A DNA stretch of 64,000 nt from Acidimicrobiales bacterium (lineage in GTDB: Bacteria > Actinomycetota > Acidimicrobiia > Acidimicrobiales > Iamiaceae). Of this stretch, positions 58,167 through 64,000 are shown piece after piece. A program made the translations under genes and the position numbers. Numbering within the stretch: the stretch's first letter is position 1; each line of letters begins with the position of its first letter. The notes below the pieces were generated by a model. It was given only the letters and a program-made list of their open reading frames with translations. It ran no database searches and was not told the origin of the DNA. The stretch spans positions 68,208 to 132,207 of the forward strand of contig JAUJOW010000002.1 in NCBI GenBank assembly GCA_030447445.1. Reading direction: 5' to 3'.

Positions 58167-59120
58167 ATGGCTCCGATCATCGAGCTCGAACGGGTCGCCA
58201 AGACGTTCGCCGTTCGTCACCGGGCCGGCCGGCTCCGCCGCCAGCGGCACGAGGTCCACGCCGTGGACGACGTGAGCTTCACCGTCGACCCCGGCGCCAT
58301 GGTCGGCTACATCGGGCCCAACGGGGCCGGGAAGTCGACCACGGTCAAGATGCTGATCGGGATCCTCCTGCCCAGCCGGGGGACGGTCCGGGTGGACGGG
58401 CGGGACCCGAGCCGTCACCGGATCGCCGTGGCCAGCCGCATCGGGGTGGTGTTCGGGCAGCGCACCCAGCTCTGGTGGGACCTGCCCTTGATCGACTCCT
58501 TCGCCCTGTTGCGCCACGTGTTCCGCGTCCCCGCCGCCCGCCATGCCGCCACGCTGGCCACGCTCGTCGACCTTCTCGGCCTCGGCCCCTTCCTGGCCAC
58601 GCCGGTGCGCCAGCTCTCGCTCGGGCAGCGCATGCGGGGCGAGCTCGCCGCCGCGCTCCTCCACGAGCCGCCGATCCTGTTCCTCGACGAGCCCACCATC
58701 GGCCTCGACCTCGTCGCCAAGGAGGCCGTCCGGTCCTTCCTCGCCCACCGCAACCGGGAGGCCGGGACCACTGTCCTGTTGACCACCCACGACCTGGTCG
58801 ACGTGGAGCGCCTGTGCGATCGGATCCTCATCATCGACCGTGGCCGGGTCATCGAGGACGGCACCGTCGACGGCATCAAGGCCCGCTACGGCACCGAGCG
58901 GACCCTCGTCGTGGACCTCGAGGCCCCCCTCCCACCCGTCGCCATCGAGGGCGCAGCCGTCCTGCGGGTGGAAGGGCCCCGCCAGTGGCTGCGGTTCCAC
59001 CGAGACGCGCACACCGCTGCCGACCTGATCGCCCGGGTGGCAGCCCTCGCCCCGGTGCGGGACGTGGCCATCGAGGAACCCGCCATCGAGGACGTGGTGC
59101 GCCACATCTACGGCCGGTGA
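58167..59120 (+). CDS. ABC exporter ATP-binding protein (COG4586-like)
   Basis: A 317-residue ABC ATPase. Walker A is GPNGAGKSTTVKML, the Q-loop region FGQRTQLWWDLPLIDSFALL is characteristic of the COG4586 group, the signature is LSLGQRMRGELAAALLH, Walker B is ILFLDEPTIGLD and the H-loop is LLTTHDLVDVERL. The ~80-residue C-terminal extension is also usual. With the two permeases just upstream it makes a complete exporter. Eight bases separate it from permease 2. Confidence 0.92.
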   Translation: MAPIIELERVAKTFAVRHRAGRLRRQRHEVHAVDDVSFTVDPGAMVGYIGPNGAGKSTTVKMLIGILLPSRGTVRVDGRDPSRHRIAVASRIGVVFGQRTQLWWDLPLIDSFALLRHVFRVPAARHAATLATLVDLLGLGPFLATPVRQLSLGQRMRGELAAALLHEPPILFLDEPTIGLDLVAKEAVRSFLAHRNREAGTTVLLTTHDLVDVERLCDRILIIDRGRVIEDGTVDGIKARYGTERTLVVDLEAPLPPVAIEGAAVLRVEGPRQWLRFHRDAHTAADLIARVAALAPVRDVAIEEPAIEDVVRHIYGR

Positions 59121-59127
59121 CGGCGGC

Positions 59128-60555
59128 CTACGGCTGGATCACCACCAGGCGCTCCTCGGTCATCTCCCGGACGGCGTGGTGCGGGCCCTCCTTGGTGTTG
59201 CCGCTGTCGCGGATGCCGCCGTAGGGCATCTGGTCGGTGCGGAACGTGGGCACCTCGTTCACCAGCACGCCGCCGAAGTCGAGAGTGCGGGCGGCCCGCA
59301 ACGCACCGGCCAGCTCAGCGGTGAAGATCGACGCCTGCAGGCCGTAGCGGGTGTCGTTGGCCAGCCGCAGGCCCTCGTCGAGGTCGTCGTAGGTCTGGAC
59401 CGCCACCACCGGGCCGAACACCTCGGTGTTGCACACCTTCATCTCGTTGGTCGTGGCGGTGAGCACGGTGGGGGCCAGCAGCCGGCCCCGGACGTCCCCG
59501 CCGGTGGCCACCTCGGCTCCCTCGGCCACGGCGTCGTCGACCCAGCCCTTCACCCGCTCGGTGTCGTCGGCGCTGATCAGCGCGGAGACGTCGGTGCCCT
59601 CGTCCATCGGGTCGCCGACGGTGAGGCTCTCCACCTCGGCCACCAGCTCGGCCACGAACCGGTCGGCGACCGAGTGGTGCACGAGCACCCGCTGGGTCGA
59701 GATGCAGGACTGGCCGGCGTGGCTGTAGCCGGCCACCTTGATCTTGCCGGCCGCCGCCTTCCAGTCCCCGCTGGGCTCGATGACCACGGGGGCGTTGTTG
59801 CCGAGCTCCAGGCCGACCTTCTTGCGGGCGGCCCGAGCCCGGATGTCCCAGCCCACGTCGGGTGACCCGGTGAAGCTGATCATGGCGATCCCCGGATGCT
59901 CGACGATGGCGCCACCCACCGCCGAGCCCCCCCCGGTGACCACGTTCACCCACCCTGGAGGAAGGCCGCACTCCTCCAGGAGCAGCTCGGCGAGGGCAAT
60001 GGCCGAGAACGGCGTCTGGCTGGCCGGCTTCAGGACGGTGGCGCAACCGGCGGCGATGGCCGGTGCGATCTTGTGGGCGACCAGGTTCAGGGGGAAGTTG
60101 AACGGGGTGATGGCGCCGACCACGCCGATGGGGACCCGGTAGGTGAACCCGAGCTTGCCCTCCCCGGGCGGGGCGGCGTCCATGGGGATCATCTCCCCGG
60201 CCAGTGTCCTGGCCTCGACGGCGGCGAACTGGAACGTGAGCACGGCGCGGGCCGCCTCGGTGCGAGCGGTGGTGATCGGCTTGGCCGCCTCGTCGGCGAT
60301 GGTGCGGGCGAAGTCGTCCTGTTGCTCGCGGAGGGCGACGGCGGCGGCGTCGAGGATGTCGGCCCGCCTCCAGGCCGGTAGGGGGTCCGCCATCGCCCCT
60401 CGGGCGGCGTCGACGGCCCGATCCACGAGCTCGGCGTCACCGACGGGAACCCGGCCGATGGTCCGGCCGTCGTAGGGGGAGGCGACCTCGACGCTCTCGT
60501 CGGTGCGCACCCGGTCGGCGCCGATGGGCAGGGCTCGGACGGTGGGCTGGGCCAC
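59128..60555 (-). CDS. Aldehyde dehydrogenase, lactaldehyde/sulfolactaldehyde-type subgroup
   Basis: A 475-residue ALDH. VVGAITPFNFPLNLVAHKIAP, GLELGNNAPVVIEPSGD with the Glu, SHAGQSCISTQRVLVHHS with the catalytic Cys and MPYGGIRDSGNTKEGPHHAV at the C-terminus match the subgroup containing lactaldehyde, sulfolactaldehyde and phosphonoacetaldehyde dehydrogenases. The exact substrate is undetermined. Two AGGAG sequences lie upstream of the GTG. It is convergent with the ABC exporter and divergent from the glycerophosphodiesterase gene. Confidence 0.88.
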   Translation of the reverse strand: MAQPTVRALPIGADRVRTDESVEVASPYDGRTIGRVPVGDAELVDRAVDAARGAMADPLPAWRRADILDAAAVALREQQDDFARTIADEAAKPITTARTEAARAVLTFQFAAVEARTLAGEMIPMDAAPPGEGKLGFTYRVPIGVVGAITPFNFPLNLVAHKIAPAIAAGCATVLKPASQTPFSAIALAELLLEECGLPPGWVNVVTGGGSAVGGAIVEHPGIAMISFTGSPDVGWDIRARAARKKVGLELGNNAPVVIEPSGDWKAAAGKIKVAGYSHAGQSCISTQRVLVHHSVADRFVAELVAEVESLTVGDPMDEGTDVSALISADDTERVKGWVDDAVAEGAEVATGGDVRGRLLAPTVLTATTNEMKVCNTEVFGPVVAVQTYDDLDEGLRLANDTRYGLQASIFTAELAGALRAARTLDFGGVLVNEVPTFRTDQMPYGGIRDSGNTKEGPHHAVREMTEERLVVIQP

Positions 60556-60636
60556 GGCGGTCTCCTGGCTCCTGGAAGCGGTTCTGGGGCAGGCGGGCTG
60601 CAGGGGGACCGGGATCTGCCCCGGAACCGGCCATCG

Positions 60637-60642
60637 TAGGCT
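60637..60642 (+). promoter_or_regulatory. -10 box TAGGCT, leaderless start of the glycerophosphodiesterase gene
   Basis: TAGGCT ends eight bases before the ATG at 60651, with no Shine-Dalgarno. Confidence 0.5.
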
Positions 60643-60650
60643 CGGCCGGG

Positions 60651-61409
60651 ATGCCCAGCCGTTGGCCGTACCTCGACCACCCTGGCGTGCTGGCCATCGC
60701 CCATCGGGGCGGGGCCGGGGAGTGGCCCGAGAACACGATGCCCGCCTTCGCCGGCGCCGTCGCCCTCGGCTACCGCTACGTCGAGACCGACGTGCACGTC
60801 ACCGCCGACGGCGTGCTCTTGGCCTTCCACGACGACCGGCTCGACCGGGTCACCGACCGCAGCGGTGTCATCAGCGAGCTGCCGTGGCGGGAGGTGAAGG
60901 AGGCCCGGGTCGACGGTCGGGAGCCCATCCCCCGCTTCGAGGACCTGCTCGGGACCTGGCCCGACCTCCGCGTCAACGTCGATCCCAAGCACAACGCCGC
61001 CGTCGACCCGCTCGTCGACGCCATCCGCAGGACCGGCAGCGTCGACCGGGTGGGGGCGGGTTCCTTCTCCGACCGTCGACTCGCCCGGCTCCGCGCCGCC
61101 CTGCCGGACCTGTGCACGTCGCCCGGTCCCGGCGGCATCGCGCGGCTGCGCAGCGCCTCCTACGGCCTGCCCGGTGGCGACCTCCCGGCCGGGTGCGTGC
61201 AGGTGCCGCCACGGTTCCGGGGGCGCACGCTGACCGACCGGCGGTTCGTGGCCGCCGCCCACGCCCGGGATCTCCAGGTCCATGTGTGGACCATCGACGA
61301 TCCCGTCGAGATGACCGAGCTGCTCGACATCGGCGTCGACGGGATCATGACCGACCAGCCGGCTGTGCTGCGGGGCGTCCTCGCCGAGCGGGGCCAGTGG
61401 GTGTCCTGA
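60651..61409 (+). CDS. Glycerophosphodiester phosphodiesterase
   Basis: A 252-residue GDPD-family TIM-barrel enzyme releasing glycerol-3-phosphate from glycerophosphodiesters. IAHRGGAGEWPENTMPAF, YVETDVHVTADGVLLAFHDD and RLDRVTDRSGVI contain the metal-binding Glu/Asp and catalytic histidines; VHVWTIDDPVEMTELL and GVDGIMTDQPAVL are the usual end. No signal peptide is seen, so it is probably cytoplasmic and used in phospholipid turnover. Confidence 0.93.
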   Translation: MPSRWPYLDHPGVLAIAHRGGAGEWPENTMPAFAGAVALGYRYVETDVHVTADGVLLAFHDDRLDRVTDRSGVISELPWREVKEARVDGREPIPRFEDLLGTWPDLRVNVDPKHNAAVDPLVDAIRRTGSVDRVGAGSFSDRRLARLRAALPDLCTSPGPGGIARLRSASYGLPGGDLPAGCVQVPPRFRGRTLTDRRFVAAAHARDLQVHVWTIDDPVEMTELLDIGVDGIMTDQPAVLRGVLAERGQWVS

Positions 61410-61483
61410 CCGCTGTCGTCGGTGGCCGGCGACGCTCGCGGGCAGGCGGCGGTGCACCGGCCCGGGCGATGCAGGGCTGAGGG

Positions 61484-63001
61484 GTGGAGACACCGCTCAC
61501 GCCGCTCGACCTCCTGACCCGGGCCCGGCGGCTGTTCCCCGACCGCGTCGGCGTGGTGTCCGGTGCCGAGCGGTTCACCTACCGCCGCTTCGGCGAGCGC
61601 TGTGACCGGTTGGCCCGGGCCCTCACCACCGACCTCGGCGTGCGGCCCGGCGACCGGGTGGCGTGGCTCGGCGGCAACACCCACGAGCTGCTCGAGGCCT
61701 ACTTCGGGGTGCTGTTGGCCGGGGCCGTCCTGGTGCCGCTCAACATCCGCCTCTCCCCGCCCGAGCTGCGCACGATCCTGGCCGACTGCGGAGCCCGGGT
61801 GCTGTTCCGCCATCCCGACCAGGGCGACCCCGGCGCCCCCGGCGTGACCGAGGTCGTGCTCGGCCCCGCCCACGAGTGCCTGCTCGCCGCCCAGCCGTCC
61901 GATCCGTGCCCCGTGCCGGAGATCGACGAGCGAGCCGTGGCCGAGATCTTCTACACGTCCGGGAGCACCGGTACACCGAAGGGGGCCATGCTCACGCACC
62001 GCAACCTGTACCTCCACGCCGTGCACTCAGCCCTGACGAACGGGATCACCGGCGAGGACGTGATCCTGCACACCATCCCGCTGTTCCACGTCAACGGGTG
62101 GGGCACGCCCCACTACGTCACCGGCCTCGGCGGGGTCCACGTGATGCTCGCCCGCTTCGACCCCGCCGAGGTGCTCCGCCTCATCGAGACCGAGCGGGTG
62201 ACCCGCCTGTTCCTCGTCCCGGCCATGGCCACCGCCCTGCTCGCCTACCCCGACCTCGACGGCCGCGACCACTCGAGCCTGGTCCAGATCTCGGTGGGTG
62301 GCGCGCCCTCGCCCCGGCCGCTGCTGGCCGAGCTCGAGCGCCGGTTCGGGTGCACGGCCATCTGCGGCTACGGCATGACCGAGACCTCGCCCACCCTCAC
62401 CCGCTCCCTCGACAAGCCGGGCCTCGAGCCGTCGCTCGACCGGCGAGCCACCACCGGCCTGCCCATCGTCGGGGCCGACGTCCGGGTGCTCGGCCACGGG
62501 GACGTCGAGGTGGCGTGGGACGGCGCCACCGCCGGTGAGGTCTGCGTGCGCTCGAACCACGTCATGAGCGGCTACTGGAACCGCCCGGGCGAGACCGCCG
62601 AGGCCGTGCGGGGCGGCTGGATGCGCACCGGCGACGTGGCCACCGTCGATCCCGAGGGCTACCTCACCATCGTCGACCGCACCAAGGATCTCATCGTGTC
62701 GGGAGGCGAGAACATCTCCGGCGTCGAGATCGAGAAGGCCCTGGCCGAGCACCCGGCCGTGCTCGAGTCGTCGGTGGTCGGCACCCCCGACGACCGGTGG
62801 GGCGAGGTGCCCCGCGCCTTCGTCGTCCTCCGTGTCGACGTCCCCGCTCCCAGCGCCGACGACCTGCGAGCCCACGTCCGCCAACACCTCGCCGGCTTCA
62901 AGGTGCCCAGGGACGTGGTCATCCTCGCCGAGCTCCCCCGGGGAGGCACCGGCAAGGTCTCCAAGCCGGCCCTGCGCTCTTGGACGCCCCCGCCGCCCTG
63001 A
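61484..63001 (+). CDS. AMP-dependent acyl-CoA synthetase
   Basis: A 505-residue ANL-superfamily ligase that activates an acid as acyl-AMP then acyl-CoA. The P-loop-like IFYTSGSTGTPKGAMLTHRN, the core ICGYGMTETSPTLTRS, GWMRTGDVATVDPEGYLTIVDRTKDLIVSGGENISGVEIE (split: WMRTGDVATVDPEGY and SGGENISGVEIEKAL) and the catalytic lysine in PRGGTGKVSKPALR are all present. The start is GTG. The chain-length specificity is unknown. The gene lies 75 bases after the glycerophosphodiesterase gene. Confidence 0.92.
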   Translation: METPLTPLDLLTRARRLFPDRVGVVSGAERFTYRRFGERCDRLARALTTDLGVRPGDRVAWLGGNTHELLEAYFGVLLAGAVLVPLNIRLSPPELRTILADCGARVLFRHPDQGDPGAPGVTEVVLGPAHECLLAAQPSDPCPVPEIDERAVAEIFYTSGSTGTPKGAMLTHRNLYLHAVHSALTNGITGEDVILHTIPLFHVNGWGTPHYVTGLGGVHVMLARFDPAEVLRLIETERVTRLFLVPAMATALLAYPDLDGRDHSSLVQISVGGAPSPRPLLAELERRFGCTAICGYGMTETSPTLTRSLDKPGLEPSLDRRATTGLPIVGADVRVLGHGDVEVAWDGATAGEVCVRSNHVMSGYWNRPGETAEAVRGGWMRTGDVATVDPEGYLTIVDRTKDLIVSGGENISGVEIEKALAEHPAVLESSVVGTPDDRWGEVPRAFVVLRVDVPAPSADDLRAHVRQHLAGFKVPRDVVILAELPRGGTGKVSKPALRSWTPPPP

Positions 63002-63039
63002 GCGCGCCGAACCGCCCGGGTCGGCTCGGTCAGGCGGCG
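62991..63039. terminator. Imperfect inverted repeat between convergent genes
   Basis: CGCCGCCCTGA and TCAGGCGGCG (one bulge) face each other around the acyl-CoA synthetase stop and the end of the opposite aminotransferase gene, with inner CCGA/TCGG pairing. Both arms lie in coding sequence. Confidence 0.42.
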
Positions 63040-64000
63040 GCGAGCACCCCTTCGAGGATGGAGAGGCCCAGGTCGAGCTCGTCGTCGGACACGGTGAGGG
63101 GCGGCACGAGGCGCAACACGTTCTCGTCCTGACCGCAGGTGAGTACGATGAGGCCCGCTTCCAGGCAACGCCGCTGCACGTACGCAGCGGTGCCCTTGTC
63201 GGTCAGGTCCACGCCGATCATCAGGCCCAGGCCCCGCACGTCCCACACCGGGCCGCCGACGCCGACCATGGCCCGAAGCCGTTCGAGCGCCCGATCGCCG
63301 AGCACGCCGGCCCGGGCACAGAGGCCGCCGACCTCGATCACGTCGATGGTGGCGATGGCGGCGGCGCAGGCCACCGGGTTCCCGCCGAAGGTCGAGCCGT
63401 GGGCGCCCCTCGGCCAGCGCTCCATCAACGCACGGGAGGCGACGATGCCGCCGAGGGGTAGGCCCGAGGCGACACCCTTGGCGAAGAGCACCACGTCGGG
63501 GGCGACACCGAGGCGCTCGGCCGCGAACGGGGCGCCGGTGCGGCCCATCCCGGTCTGCACCTCGTCGAAGATCAAGACGATGCCATGGGTGTCGCAGCGC
63601 TCACGCAACCCGCCCAGCCAGGCGGCGGGGGGGACGAGGTAGCCGCCCTCGCCGAGCACCGGCTCGACGACCATGGCTCCCACGTCGCCGCCTCGGGCCT
63701 CGTGGGCGAGCACGTCGTCGAGCACCGCCAGAGCCGTCGCCACCTCCGACGCCCGCTCGCTCTCGGTGGCCCGCCCGGGGGGACCGCAGTACGGGGCGAT
63801 GTGCACGCCAGGCAACAACGGCTCGTAGCCGGCCCGGTAGGCGGCCTTCGCGGTCGTGAGCGAGGTGGCGGCCAGGGTGCGGCCGTGGAAGGCCCGGCCG
63901 AAGGCGATGACGCCGCCTTTGCCCGTGGCCCGCCGAGCCAGCTTGAGGGCGCCGTCGACGGCCTCGGCACCGGAGTTGCACAGGAACACCTGCGGCGAGT
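63030..64000 (-). CDS. Class III aminotransferase (acetylornithine/GABA type), 5' partial
   Basis: Only the C-terminal ~323 residues are in the window; the frame is still open at base 64000 (SPQVFLCNSGAEAVDGALKLA, the PLP phosphate-cup region). Other landmarks are FGRAFHGRTLAATSLT, LIFDEVQTGMGRTG with the PLP-ring Asp, VLFAKGVASGLPLGG with the Schiff-base lysine, and HGSTFGGNPVACAAA. The length and features fit acetylornithine, succinylornithine or 4-aminobutyrate aminotransferase. Proximity to the PuuD/GS-type genes makes a GABA role possible, but the gap is 12 kb. Confidence 0.88.
   Translation of the reverse strand, partial: SPQVFLCNSGAEAVDGALKLARRATGKGGVIAFGRAFHGRTLAATSLTTAKAAYRAGYEPLLPGVHIAPYCGPPGRATESERASEVATALAVLDDVLAHEARGGDVGAMVVEPVLGEGGYLVPPAAWLGGLRERCDTHGIVLIFDEVQTGMGRTGAPFAAERLGVAPDVVLFAKGVASGLPLGGIVASRALMERWPRGAHGSTFGGNPVACAAAIATIDVIEVGGLCARAGVLGDRALERLRAMVGVGGPVWDVRGLGLMIGVDLTDKGTAAYVQRRCLEAGLIVLTCGQDENVLRLVPPLTVSDDELDLGLSILEGVLAAA

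Noticed and set aside
1-64000. Search for tRNA, rRNA and riboswitches
   Set aside because: No cloverleaf with a T-loop GTTCRANNC context, no rRNA sequence and no recognisable riboswitch core was found by reading the intergenic regions, which are short.

Overview
The window looks like chromosomal DNA from a very GC-rich actinobacterium. The evidence is a fused two-domain F420 precursor synthase (FbiC), a CvpA/MarP-type membrane protease, a DUF3151 protein, a TIGR00027/LCMT-type methyltransferase, DUF222/HNH (13E12-like) debris and frequent GTG starts. The gene content is most like the class Acidimicrobiia. That placement is inference, because the window holds no rRNA or marker set that would settle it. 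I found no tRNA, rRNA, CRISPR array, intact prophage or insertion sequence. Coding density is very high and neighbouring genes often overlap by 1-11 bases.

Layout. 0-3 kb: molybdate uptake (HTH-TOBE protein, ModA, ModB, ModC). 3-8.5 kb: two bacterial-PH membrane proteins, a MarP-like protease, tRNA m1A methyltransferase TrmI, three small membrane/envelope proteins and a Lon-substrate-domain protein. 8.5-12.9 kb: a PBP4-type carboxypeptidase downstream of split ADP-forming acyl-CoA synthetase subunits, then a TetR regulator. 13-15 kb: the one clearly accessory patch, with a wrecked DUF222/HNH gene and a less GC-rich methyltransferase gene enclosed by an imperfect ~52 bp direct repeat that contains the nagA promoter. 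15-26.7 kb: nagA, a FIST sensor-domain protein, an aldehyde dehydrogenase, tkt-tal-pgl, fbiC and a LOG-family gene. 26.7-31.2 kb: a glycolate-oxidase-like set (GlcF, GlcE, GlcD) split by an opposite-strand orphan ParA. 31.4-37.4 kb: a surface/secretion patch with an SdpA/SdpB-like (HTTM) pair, an LPRTG-anchored Asp-Ala repeat protein, a DUF4012 protein and a broken paralogue of the LPRTG protein. 37.5-41 kb: a Phd/VapC toxin-antitoxin pair with a frameshifted toxin, a cysteine-cluster protein and TypA/BipA. 41-46.9 kb: a frameshifted GH13 glucosidase, RNase D, rhodanese, MobA, a PLP decarboxylase and a flavin reductase. 46.9-51.5 kb: a PuuD-like hydrolase, a glutamine-synthetase-like ligase, an SDR and an aldehyde dehydrogenase, which look like a gamma-glutamyl amine catabolic set. 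51.5-64 kb: DUF3151, patatin, alpha/beta hydrolase, histidine phosphatase, acyl-CoA dehydrogenase, SirB1-like protein, a three-gene ABC exporter, aldehyde dehydrogenase, glycerophosphodiesterase, acyl-CoA synthetase and a truncated class III aminotransferase.

The main observations are these. (1) At least 19 genes have a TANNNT box ending 6-9 bases before the start codon, so leaderless transcription looks common here, and the boxes settle several start codons. (2) A 92-bp tandem repeat between the glutamine-synthetase-like gene and puuD carries its own Shine-Dalgarno and GTG; each unit can encode a 31-residue mini-ORF whose stop overlaps the next GTG. (3) The methyltransferase cassette lies between two copies of the nagA promoter segment, and one copy has lost the -10 A. 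(4) An SdpAB-like pair sits next to two related secreted proteins. (5) Three otherwise intact genes each carry a single -1 frameshift, which may be assembly error rather than decay.
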